Shown here piece by piece: positions 42,256 to 50,013 of a stretch of 64,000 bases of DNA. Under the pieces are notes generated by a model that saw nothing but the letters and a program-made list of their open reading frames with translations, ran no database searches and was not told where the DNA came from. How positions within the stretch are numbered: position 1 is the first letter of the stretch; the number at the start of each line of letters is the position of its first letter. A program made the translations under genes and the position numbers. The DNA comes from JASLDZ01 sp964244065 (GTDB lineage Bacteria > Pseudomonadota > Alphaproteobacteria > Caulobacterales > Caulobacteraceae), in the NCBI GenBank assembly GCA_964244065.1, contig CAXTHH010000003.1, positions 62,001 to 126,000 of the forward strand. Direction: 5' to 3'.

Positions 42256-43686
42256 ATGAACGCTCCCGCGCCGACCCCCTCCATCCTCGACTCCGCCGAG
42301 GTGGGCGCCGAGCGAGCGCTCGCCATCCTGCGGGAGGCGCTGCACGGGGCGGACGACGGCGAGCTGTTCCTGGAGCGGACGGAGAGCGAGGGCGTCGTAT
42401 TCGACGACGGCCGGCTGAAGACCGCCTCCTACGACTCCGGCGAGGGCTTCGGCCTGCGCGTGGTGGCGGGCGAGACCGCCGGCTACGCCCACGCCAGCGA
42501 GATCACCGAGGCGGCGCTGAAGCGGGCCGCCGACAGCGCGGCGCTGGCCAAGCGCGGCCATGCGGGCGTGGCCGCCGAAGGCCCCCGCGGCACGAACCGC
42601 CGGCTCTACGGCGAGGACGACCCGCTGGCGCATCCGCTGTTCGGCGACAAGGTGGCGCTGCTGCAGGAGATCGACGCCTTCGCCCGGGCGCGCGATCCCC
42701 GCGTGGTGCAGGTCTCCTGCTCGGCCATGGGCGAGCGGCGCACGGTGGAGATCCTGCGTGCAGACGGCCGGCTGATCCGCGACGTGCGCCCGCTGGTGCG
42801 CGTGAACGTGAGCGTGACGGTGGAGCGCGACGGCCGGCGCGAGACGGGCAGCTCCGGCGCGGGCGGCCGCGCGGGCTTCGCCGCCTGGATCGACGGCGAC
42901 AGCTGGCGGAGCCAGGTAGACGAGGCGCTGCGCCAGGCGCTGGTGAACCTGGACGCCGTGGCCTGCCCCGCCGGCGAGATGGACGTGGTGCTGGGGCCGG
43001 GCTGGAATGGCGTCCTGCTGCACGAGGCGGTGGGCCACGGGCTGGAGGGCGACTTCAACCGCAAGGGCTTGAGCGCCTTCAGCGGCCGCATCGGCGAGCG
43101 GGTCGCCGCCCCGGGCGTCACCGTGATCGACGACGGCACGGAGCCCGGTCGCCGCGGCAGCCTCACCGTGGACGACGAGGGCACGCCCACCGAGCGCACC
43201 GTGCTGATCGAGGACGGCATCCTCGTGGGCTACATGCACGACCGGCTCTCGGCGCGGATGATGGGCACGCAGGCGACGGGCAACGCACGCCGCCAGAGCT
43301 ATGCGCACACGCCCATGCCGCGCATGACCAACACCGCCATGCTGGGCGGGACCAGCAACCGCGAGGAGATGATCGCCTCGACGAAGCGGGGGCTCTACTG
43401 CGCCAACTTCGGCGGCGGCCAGGTGGACATCACCAACGGCAAGTTCGTGTTCCAGTGCACCGAGGCCTACCTGATCGAGGACGGCAAGCTGACCGCGCCG
43501 GTGAAGGGCGCGACGCTGATCGGCGACGGGCCCACCGCCCTGACCCGGGTGGAGCTGATCGGCGACGACTTCGCCTACGACCCCGGCGTGGGCGTGTGCG
43601 GCAAGTCGGGCCAGGGCGTGCCGGTGGGCGTGGGCCAGCCCTCCCTCAAGATGAGCGGGCTGACGGTGGGCGGCACGCGCGTATAG
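42256..43686 (+). CDS. tldD: Metalloprotease TldD
   Basis: 476 residues. The catalytic zinc motif HExxxH is HEAVGHGLE at residues 256-264. Flanking conserved stretches include GWNGVLLHEAVGHGLEGD-type sequence, RRGSLTVDDEGTPTERTVLIEDG and MPRMTNTAMLGG. TldD acts with TldE (PmbA) in peptide maturation and toxin-antitoxin or RiPP processing. No tldE gene is within this window. The start has AGGGGG upstream. A pair of palindromic repeats follows its stop. Confidence 0.96.
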   Translation: MNAPAPTPSILDSAEVGAERALAILREALHGADDGELFLERTESEGVVFDDGRLKTASYDSGEGFGLRVVAGETAGYAHASEITEAALKRAADSAALAKRGHAGVAAEGPRGTNRRLYGEDDPLAHPLFGDKVALLQEIDAFARARDPRVVQVSCSAMGERRTVEILRADGRLIRDVRPLVRVNVSVTVERDGRRETGSSGAGGRAGFAAWIDGDSWRSQVDEALRQALVNLDAVACPAGEMDVVLGPGWNGVLLHEAVGHGLEGDFNRKGLSAFSGRIGERVAAPGVTVIDDGTEPGRRGSLTVDDEGTPTERTVLIEDGILVGYMHDRLSARMMGTQATGNARRQSYAHTPMPRMTNTAMLGGTSNREEMIASTKRGLYCANFGGGQVDITNGKFVFQCTEAYLIEDGKLTAPVKGATLIGDGPTALTRVELIGDDFAYDPGVGVCGKSGQGVPVGVGQPSLKMSGLTVGGTRV

Positions 43687-43719
43687 ACTCGGTTCTCGCC
43701 CGACCTCGCTCTCGCCTCT

Positions 43720-43822
43720 TCGCCCTCGGGCTTGAACCGAGGACCGGGCGCGGGTCGTGCACGAGTTCGGGCGTGGATCGCCGGACGGCTCGGCCCTCGA
43801 TCAAGCCCGAGGGCGACGGAGG
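43720..43822. repeat. Head-to-head pair of family B palindromes after tldD
   Basis: A 16-nt arm TCGCCCTCGGGCTTGA at 43720-43735 is perfectly complementary to 43801-43816. Each arm belongs to a CCTCGGG..CCCGAGG palindrome, imperfect in both copies. The spacing between them is about 65 nt. The arrangement matches the pairs at 4481-4587 and 63885-63978. It occupies most of the gap between tldD and the second TonB receptor gene. Confidence 0.8.
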
Positions 43823-43921
43823 CGCGCGATCTGCGTTCGCGGACAGCACGATCTCCATGACTCGGATTTAACTCACATTTCGCCCTTGTAACTGTCCCGC
43901 GGGACCCGGCTCGCGCTTCAA

Positions 43922-43943
43922 CTCCCCCACGACGTCGGGGGAG
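43922..43943 (+). promoter_or_regulatory. Hairpin sequestering the ribosome-binding site of the TonB receptor gene
   Basis: CTCCCCC (43922-43928) is complementary to GGGGGAG (43937-43943) with an 8-nt loop. The second arm is the Shine-Dalgarno sequence of the gene starting at GTG 43950, 6 nt away. Formation of the stem would block initiation. A perfect 12-nt palindrome GTCCCGCGGGAC lies just upstream at 43894-43905 and could be an operator. Seen directly; the regulatory role is inferred. Confidence 0.45.
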
Positions 43944-43949
43944 CGCAGC

Positions 43950-46130
43950 GTGGGTCTTGAAGGTCTCTTGGCGGCGACGGCCGCGGTCGCCGCGGTCGCA
44001 TCCGGCCAACCCGCGGGGGCGCCGCGCGCGCCGCCGCCGGCCAGCCCCCCGCCGCAGCGGGCGGAGGACGCCGCCCAGCCGCGCGATCCCACCCAGCCCG
44101 GCGGCCCGGCGCGGGTGCAGCTGCCCTCGACCAGCATCAACACGTCCGGCACCACGCCGGCGCAGGCCGCGGGCGTCACCGCCTATCCGGCCAGCTTCTT
44201 CGCCGACAACCGGCCGCAGACGGCGCTGGACATGATCAACCGCCTGCCGGGCTTCAGCTTCGAGGCGGGCGACAGCGTGCGCGGCTTCTCCGGCGCCGCG
44301 GGCAACGTGCTGGTCGACGGCCGCCGCCCCTCCAGCAAGACCGACAGCCTGGACTCGGTGCTGAGCCGGATCGTGGCGCGCGAGGTGGAGCGTATCGAGG
44401 TGATCCGCGGCGGCGCCCCCGGCATCGACATGCAGGGCCGCGCGGTGGTGGCGAACGTGATCCGGCGCAGCGGGGACCAGACGCGCATCACGGTGCAGGC
44501 GAACGAGTCGGTCTGGCAGGACGGGCACTCGGTGCCGGGCGGCAAGGTGGAGATCAACAAGCGTGTCGGCGCCCACACCTACGAGGGCCAGATCGGCCGC
44601 TATCAGTCCTTCGACGACTCGGTCGGCGACGGCCGGCTGGTGACCACCTCGCGCCCGAACACGCCGGGCGCCAGCGTGACCAGCGTGCCCGCGCGCACCA
44701 GCGGCGACGGCGGGGGCGTGGGGATCACCGGCTCCTACAAGGGGCCGCAGCTCGGCGGGGAACTGCGCGCCAACCTCAAGGTCGAGCAGCTCTACTTCAA
44801 GTCGGGCCTGAGCTACGGCGAGTACCCGCCCGCGGCGGTCATCAACGACCGCAGCCGCACGCGCCGGGCGGAGGCGGGCCTCAACTACGACCGCAGGATC
44901 GGCCCCTACGAGCTGGAGACGGTGTTCCTGCAGCGGCTGGGGCGCACCTTCAACGGCTCGGCGCAGGGCCTGACGTCTCCGGGGGGCGTGCTCTCTCAGA
45001 CCAACTTCGGCCAGGTCAACAACTCGGGCGAGACCGTCGGCCGCGCCGTGCTCCGCCGGGCCTTCACGCCCAAGCTGACGCTGGAGGCGGGGGCGGAGGG
45101 CGCGTTCAACTTCCTGGACGGCTCGACCCGCTTCACCCAGGACGGGATCGACATTCCCCTGCCCTCCGCCGACGTGCGCGTGGAGGAGATCCGGGGCGAG
45201 GGCTATGTGCAGGCGCGCTACGCCTGGTCGCCCAAGCTGACGGTGGAGGGCGCGCTGCGCTTCGAGGGCTCGAACATCGCCGAGACCGGCGACGCCACGC
45301 TGTCGCGCACCTTCTACTACCTGAAGCCGCGGGCGAACCTGACCTGGAGCCCGACGGCGGACGACCAGATCCGCCTGCGCGCGGAGAAGAAGGTCGGCCA
45401 GCTGAACTTCTCGGACTTCGTCTCCCGCGCCGACCTGCAGTCCTCCACCCTGAACACCGGCAACCCCGACCTGCAGCCCGACCAGCGCTGGCAGTTCGAG
45501 GCCGCCTACGAGCGCCGGTTCTGGGGCCGGGGCGCGGTGACGGTGCGCTACCTGCACGAGGAGATCGAGAACGTCGTCGACCTCTTGCCCGTGATAGGCC
45601 CGGGCTTCGCCTTCGACAGCCCAGGCAACATCGGCGACGGGGCCAACGACGAGCTGGCGATCCAGGGCGTCATCCCGCTCGACAAGCTGAGGATCCCCGG
45701 CGGCCTGCTGAAGACCACCACCACCTGGCGCGTCAGCGACGTGCGAGATCCGCTCACCGGCGAGCGGCGGCGCATCTCGGGCCAGCGGCCGGACGTGATC
45801 CAGCTGGACTTCACGCAGGACGCCAAGGCGATCCGCGGCACCTGGGGGTTCAGCTGGTTCTACGGCTGGCGGGAGACCTACTACCGGCTGAACGAGGTGC
45901 AGCGCTTCCGCATCCCGCCACCGGGGTTCTTCAGCGTCTTCTACGACTACAAGCCCTCGCCCGACGTGGCGCTGCGCGTCAGCCTGCAGAACTTCGCGCC
46001 CTTCACCTTCGAGCGGAAGCGCACGATCTATGACGGGCCGCGGAGCCTGGGCGTGGTGGGCGCGCAGGAGGACCGGACGCTGCAGTCGCAGCCCCGCATC
46101 GACATCCGCCTGCGCAAGACGTTCGGGTAG
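43950..46130 (+). CDS. TonB-dependent receptor (second copy, distinct type)
   Basis: 726 residues from GTG 43950. A short hydrophobic leader (MGLEGLLAATAAVAAVASGQ) and a Pro/Ala linker precede the plug domain with ALDMINRLPGFSFEAGDSVRG and VERIEVIRGGAPGIDMQGRA. A beta-barrel then ends in IDIRLRKTFG. It lacks a clear long TonB box. It resembles the smaller receptors with a PGFSFD-type plug found in many Caulobacterales. The substrate is unknown. The ribosome-binding site lies in a hairpin. The following POT transporter is convergent. Confidence 0.9.
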   Translation: MGLEGLLAATAAVAAVASGQPAGAPRAPPPASPPPQRAEDAAQPRDPTQPGGPARVQLPSTSINTSGTTPAQAAGVTAYPASFFADNRPQTALDMINRLPGFSFEAGDSVRGFSGAAGNVLVDGRRPSSKTDSLDSVLSRIVAREVERIEVIRGGAPGIDMQGRAVVANVIRRSGDQTRITVQANESVWQDGHSVPGGKVEINKRVGAHTYEGQIGRYQSFDDSVGDGRLVTTSRPNTPGASVTSVPARTSGDGGGVGITGSYKGPQLGGELRANLKVEQLYFKSGLSYGEYPPAAVINDRSRTRRAEAGLNYDRRIGPYELETVFLQRLGRTFNGSAQGLTSPGGVLSQTNFGQVNNSGETVGRAVLRRAFTPKLTLEAGAEGAFNFLDGSTRFTQDGIDIPLPSADVRVEEIRGEGYVQARYAWSPKLTVEGALRFEGSNIAETGDATLSRTFYYLKPRANLTWSPTADDQIRLRAEKKVGQLNFSDFVSRADLQSSTLNTGNPDLQPDQRWQFEAAYERRFWGRGAVTVRYLHEEIENVVDLLPVIGPGFAFDSPGNIGDGANDELAIQGVIPLDKLRIPGGLLKTTTTWRVSDVRDPLTGERRRISGQRPDVIQLDFTQDAKAIRGTWGFSWFYGWRETYYRLNEVQRFRIPPPGFFSVFYDYKPSPDVALRVSLQNFAPFTFERKRTIYDGPRSLGVVGAQEDRTLQSQPRIDIRLRKTFG

Positions 46131-46160
46131 CCAGCTCCCGTCACGACTCCCTCTTCTCGT

Positions 46161-46189
46161 CGCCCTCGGCGACGGCGAAGGCGAGGGCG
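46161..46189. repeat. Short inverted repeat between convergent genes
   Basis: CGCCCTCG (46161-46168) and CGAGGGCG (46182-46189) form an 8-bp stem with a 13-nt loop in the 77-nt gap between the TonB receptor and the POT transporter. The arms match the outer part of the family B palindrome, so this may be a decayed copy. No U-run follows in either direction. Confidence 0.4.
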
Positions 46190-46207
46190 GTGCGGGTCGC
46201 GACCGCG

Positions 46208-48163
46208 CTACTCTCCCCGCTCGACCCGGAGCATGGCGGGGCTGACCGCACCGCGCTCGCCGTCCACGGTGGGGGCGTGCGGTTCGGGCATGGCGTGCGA
46301 CAGCGGATCGTTCACCCCGTGCGCCCAGCGCTTCAGCCAGGGGCTGGAGGCGATGAACACCACGCCGATGCCGACGGCCACCCAGCCGATGACCACGAAC
46401 ACGCCGTTCGACGTGGCCAGCGACTTGGCGGGGTCGAGCACGATCCCGGCCACCGTCTCGGTGCCCGCCAACTGGGCGATGAAGCCGCCCACCCAGTTGG
46501 CCCAGCTCTGCGCCAGGAACCACACGGCCATCAGCGTGGCGGTGAGCAGCGCGGGCGACAGCTTGGTGATCTCCGACAGGCCCACCGGCGACAGGCACAG
46601 CTCGCCGGTGGTGTGCAGGAGGTAGGCTAGGGCCAGGAACATCACCGGCACGCGGAACCCGGCGTCGGCGAACCGCGCGCTCCACACCAGCAGCAGGAAG
46701 CCCAGCCCCACCTGCATCAGGCCCAGGCCGAACTTGATCAGCGGGTTCGGGTTGCGGTTGATCTTGGCCAGCAGCGGCCACACCGCCGCGAACACGGGCG
46801 CGAAGATCAGGATGAAGCCCGGGTTGAACGACTGCGTCTGGGTGGCCGCGACGCCCATGTCCACCCACCAGCGGTTCGTGGCGGGCGCGGCCGCGTCCAG
46901 CATCGCCTTGGAGCCCAGGAACACCTCGTGGCCGAGCAGGGGGAAGACGATGGGCCGGGCCAGGAGGGCCAGGTTCACGTTGCGGTCGGCGAAGGTCTGC
47001 AGCGAGCTGCCGGCCTGCTCGAACAGCGTCATGAACACCATGTAGCCGAGCACCAGCAGCAGGGCCAAGCCGAGCCGCTCGCGCGAGACCTTGTCGGCCT
47101 TGGCGAACATGTACCAGCCGACGTAGCCCAGCACGGCGATGGAGCCCGCCCCCAGCATCCAGCCCACGATGTCGTTGTGGCGCACGAGCACGAACACCAG
47201 CCCGACGCCCAGCAGGCCCGCGACATAGATCAGCGTCTCGCGCGTCACCGGGCCCAGCACGGGCCGGGTCAGCTCCATCGGTCGCGGCGCCTCGCCCCGG
47301 CCCTCCAGCCAGCTGCGGCCCATGACGAAGACCACGAAGCCCGCCAGCATGCCGAAGCCGGCCAGCCCGAACCCCGCCCACCAGCCCACCGTCTGGCCCA
47401 GGTAACCGCAGAGGATCGCCGCCCAGAACGATCCGAGGTTGATGCCGAAGTAGTAGAGCGTGAAGCCGGAGTCCCTCCTAGGGTCCCCTTGCGCGTAGAG
47501 CTGGCCGACGATCGTGGAGATGTTCGGCTTCAGGAAGCCCACGCCGATGATGATCAGCGACAGGGCGAAGTACATGAAGTTCAGGTACAGCTGGCTGCGG
47601 TCCGCCACGCTGAGCTTGTAGCTGCCGGCCGGCAGCACGGTGGGCAGCGGAGAGGCGGCCGGCAGGCCCTTGATCACGAGCCCGCCGGAGGTGTTGGAGC
47701 CGTACGCGTAGGTCGCCTCTCCCACCTTCAGCACCGCGGTCTTGCCCGCGCCGGTGCCCACGTCCTGGAAGCTGTAGGTGGCCCCGCCGTACTCCAGCAC
47801 CTGGCGCGCCGGCGCGCCCTGCACGGCCATGGTCAGCTGCCCGGCCACCAGCAGGATGGCCCCGAACGCCACCGCCCGGCGCGTGCCGAGGTAGCGGTCG
47901 GCCAGCACGCCGCCCACCAGCGGCAGCAGGTACACCAGGGTGGTGTACGCCCCGTACTGCGCGCCGGCGGCCTTGTCGTCGAACAGGAAGTGCTTGGTCA
48001 GATACAGGATCAGGAGGGCGCGCATGCCGTAGTACGAGAAGCGCTCCCACATCTCGGCGAAGAACAGCACGAACAATCCGCGAGGGTGTCCCCTGAGTTG
48101 CAGGAGCACGGGGATGCACGTCAGCACGGTGATGACCACGCCGGCGACGAGAACGATATTCAT
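46208..48163 (-). CDS. Peptide transporter of the POT/PTR family
   Basis: 651 residues from ATG 48163 (MNIVLVAGVVITVLTCIPVL); 20 upstream codons are excluded by family alignment. The proton-coupling motif ExxER is Glu37..Glu40-Arg41 in FAEMWERFSYYG. About fourteen hydrophobic helices are expected. A hydrophilic insertion of about 70 residues (about 119-190, YGGATYSFQDVGTGAGK onward) splits the N-terminal bundle and is longer than in classical DtpA-type transporters. Uptake of di- and tripeptides with protons is the family role. The gene is monocistronic. Confidence 0.92.
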   Translation of the reverse strand: MNIVLVAGVVITVLTCIPVLLQLRGHPRGLFVLFFAEMWERFSYYGMRALLILYLTKHFLFDDKAAGAQYGAYTTLVYLLPLVGGVLADRYLGTRRAVAFGAILLVAGQLTMAVQGAPARQVLEYGGATYSFQDVGTGAGKTAVLKVGEATYAYGSNTSGGLVIKGLPAASPLPTVLPAGSYKLSVADRSQLYLNFMYFALSLIIIGVGFLKPNISTIVGQLYAQGDPRRDSGFTLYYFGINLGSFWAAILCGYLGQTVGWWAGFGLAGFGMLAGFVVFVMGRSWLEGRGEAPRPMELTRPVLGPVTRETLIYVAGLLGVGLVFVLVRHNDIVGWMLGAGSIAVLGYVGWYMFAKADKVSRERLGLALLLVLGYMVFMTLFEQAGSSLQTFADRNVNLALLARPIVFPLLGHEVFLGSKAMLDAAAPATNRWWVDMGVAATQTQSFNPGFILIFAPVFAAVWPLLAKINRNPNPLIKFGLGLMQVGLGFLLLVWSARFADAGFRVPVMFLALAYLLHTTGELCLSPVGLSEITKLSPALLTATLMAVWFLAQSWANWVGGFIAQLAGTETVAGIVLDPAKSLATSNGVFVVIGWVAVGIGVVFIASSPWLKRWAHGVNDPLSHAMPEPHAPTVDGERGAVSPAMLRVERGE

Positions 48164-48345
48164 GCGGAACCTTGTGGACGCCGAGGAGCGGAGGCGAACC
48201 GCCCCGCGGGCCGCTTTCACCATGCTCCCCGCGGTTGGACAACATGAGGCTTTGACGCTCCGTTAAGCGCGATGGGGGGCGTGGGGAACCGGCTACGGCA
48301 GGCCGGGCGTTACGCCGGGCGAAGCCGTCCGCAGGAAGCCCGACC

Positions 48346-48786
48346 ATGAAGACGCCCGGTCCCGACCACCCGATCGACACCGAGACCAATCCCCGCCGGG
48401 TGCGGGTGCGGGTGGCGGACCACGTGCTGGCCGACACCGCCGACGCTCTGACCCTGCGCGAAGCCGGGCGCGACCCCGTGCAGTACTTCCCCCGCGCCGA
48501 CGTGGAGACGGGCTTCCTGTCCCAGACGGACAAGGTCACGCACTGCCCCTACAAGGGCGACGCCACGCACTATTCCATGCTGGTGAACGGCGACCTCCTG
48601 GAGAACTGCGCCTGGTCCTACGAGGAGCCGTACCCGGCGGTGGACGCCATCCGGGGGCGGATCGCCTTCTATCCCGACAAGGTGCAGGTCTACGAGATCT
48701 CCGAGCAGGAGGGCGAGGACCGCCGGGGCGCCCCCATGGTGGAGCGCTGGCCCGCCCCCGCCGAGGCCGACGTCAAGGCCCAGTAG
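48346..48786 (+). CDS. DUF427 domain protein
   Basis: 146 residues with AGGAAG before the ATG. The DUF427 core is recognised from VLADTADALTLREAG, the YFPRADV segment, THCPYKGDATHYSM and the C-terminal IAFYPDKVQVY. Structures in the family show a small beta-barrel; the biochemical role is unknown. It is oriented convergently with rsmD, and the last 14 nt overlap that gene. Confidence 0.9.
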   Translation: MKTPGPDHPIDTETNPRRVRVRVADHVLADTADALTLREAGRDPVQYFPRADVETGFLSQTDKVTHCPYKGDATHYSMLVNGDLLENCAWSYEEPYPAVDAIRGRIAFYPDKVQVYEISEQEGEDRRGAPMVERWPAPAEADVKAQ

Positions 48787-49342
48787 CCCGCAGGAACAGC
48801 ACGCGCGCCGCGCCCCAGGCCCGCGCGTCCAGCCTCTGCCAGCCGGGGAGGTCCGGGTCGGGCTCGTCGCGGCCCCGCTCGAACACGGCGACCGCGTCCG
48901 GCGCGAGCCAGCCGCCGCCGGCCAGCCCCGCCAGCGCCCGCTCGCCCAGGCCCTGTCCGTAGGGCGGGTCGAGGAAGGCCAGGGTGAAGGCCGCGCCGGC
49001 GCTTCCCGGCCGGGGGCCGAGGTCCGTCGCATCCCTGCGGTGCACCCGCGCGGCCCCCATCAGGCCGAGTGCGTCGGCGTTGTCGCGGATGGCGCCCCGG
49101 GCCGCCGCGTCGGTCTCCACGAACAGGGCGAAGGCGGCCCCGCGGGACAGGGCCTCGAAGCCCAGGGCGCCGGAGCCGGCGAACAGGTCCAGCACGCGCG
49201 CGCCCTCCAGCGGAGGCGCCCAGTCCGCGTGGGCCAGCACGTCGAACAGCGCCTGCCGCGCCCGGTCGCCGGTGGGGCGCGTGGCGCGGCCCTCGGGCGC
49301 GACCAGGGCGCGGCCGCGCAGGCGGCCCGCGACGATCCTCAA
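48773..49342 (-). CDS. rsmD: 16S rRNA (guanine966-N2)-methyltransferase
   Basis: 189 residues with an unusual TTG start at 49342 (MRIVAGRLRGRALVAPEG), fixed by the conserved RIVAGxxRG opening. The TTG overlaps the TGA of the upstream gene (TTGA). SAM motif I is VLDLFAGSGALGFEAL (50-65) and the catalytic motif IV is DPPY (125-128). It methylates G966 in 16S rRNA on the assembled 30S. It is grouped with rluB and tadA, a common RNA-modification cluster. Confidence 0.93.
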   Translation of the reverse strand: MRIVAGRLRGRALVAPEGRATRPTGDRARQALFDVLAHADWAPPLEGARVLDLFAGSGALGFEALSRGAAFALFVETDAAARGAIRDNADALGLMGAARVHRRDATDLGPRPGSAGAAFTLAFLDPPYGQGLGERALAGLAGGGWLAPDAVAVFERGRDEPDPDLPGWQRLDARAWGAARVLFLRATGP

Positions 49343-50010
49343 GCCGGCGCGTAGGGGCGGGCGCGAGGGCCCAGGCGCGGGATGAGCCCGAACCTCAGCA
49401 GCGCCAGCACCAGCGAGGCGACGATCGCGCCGTACAGCGACAGCCCGCCCACCGAGCGCACCCCCACCAGCACCATCCAGGTGAAGTACACCGGCATGAT
49501 CAGCGACACCGCGAGCCGGGCGAAGCGGTAGGCGAGCGAACTTCCATCCGGCATCAGCCCTGGGCGGAAGGCGGCCCAGGCCCAGATCAGCACCTGCGCG
49601 TAGCCGCAGGCGGCCACCGCGGCGCCATAGACCTGCACGGCAGGCAGCACCCCCTCCTCGTAGAGCAGCTGGGTGACCGCGGGCAGGACGGCGATGAACA
49701 GCAGCTGCAGCAGCGACAGCACCGTCAGCCCCGCGTCCACCCGGTGCAGACGGGCGAACAGATCGCGGTGCGCCACCCAGTAGATCGCGATCACCGCGAA
49801 GCTGAGCGCGTAGGCGAAGAGCGGCAGCTGCAGCCCGCGCCACAGCTCGGCGGTGGTGCGCCACTCGCCCCGCGGCTTGATCTCCAACGCGGCCAGGGTG
49901 ATGGCGATGGCGAAGACGGCGTCGGACAGGAGCAGGAGCCGGTTGTAGCCGTGGCGCGCCAGCCGCTCCGCGGTGGGTTCGTCCTGCACCAGATCCTCCA
50001 GCTGGCTCAT
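49339..50010 (-). CDS. TMEM175-family potassium-channel-like membrane protein
   Basis: 223 residues with about six helices. The first helix carries RLLLLSDAVFAIAITLAALEI, matching the bacterial TMEM175 (DUF1211) pattern R-x(3-4)-[FL]SDAVFAI-x-x-T. Bacterial members form potassium-permeable tetramers through this helix. The second repeat (HRVDAGLTVLSLLQLLFIAVLP) is diverged. It is inserted between rluB and rsmD and overlaps rsmD by 4 nt, so it is co-expressed with RNA-modification genes. Confidence 0.8.
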   Translation of the reverse strand: MSQLEDLVQDEPTAERLARHGYNRLLLLSDAVFAIAITLAALEIKPRGEWRTTAELWRGLQLPLFAYALSFAVIAIYWVAHRDLFARLHRVDAGLTVLSLLQLLFIAVLPAVTQLLYEEGVLPAVQVYGAAVAACGYAQVLIWAWAAFRPGLMPDGSSLAYRFARLAVSLIMPVYFTWMVLVGVRSVGGLSLYGAIVASLVLALLRFGLIPRLGPRARPYAPA

Positions 50011-50013
50011 CCG

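Noticed and set aside
43575..47381. 1268-residue minus-strand open frame across the second TonB receptor
   Set aside because: It is antisense to a clear receptor gene, of low-complexity composition and without family resemblance.
48285..48311. EcfG-like promoter before the DUF427 gene
   Set aside because: GGAAC and CGTT are 18 nt apart, outside the usual 16-17.
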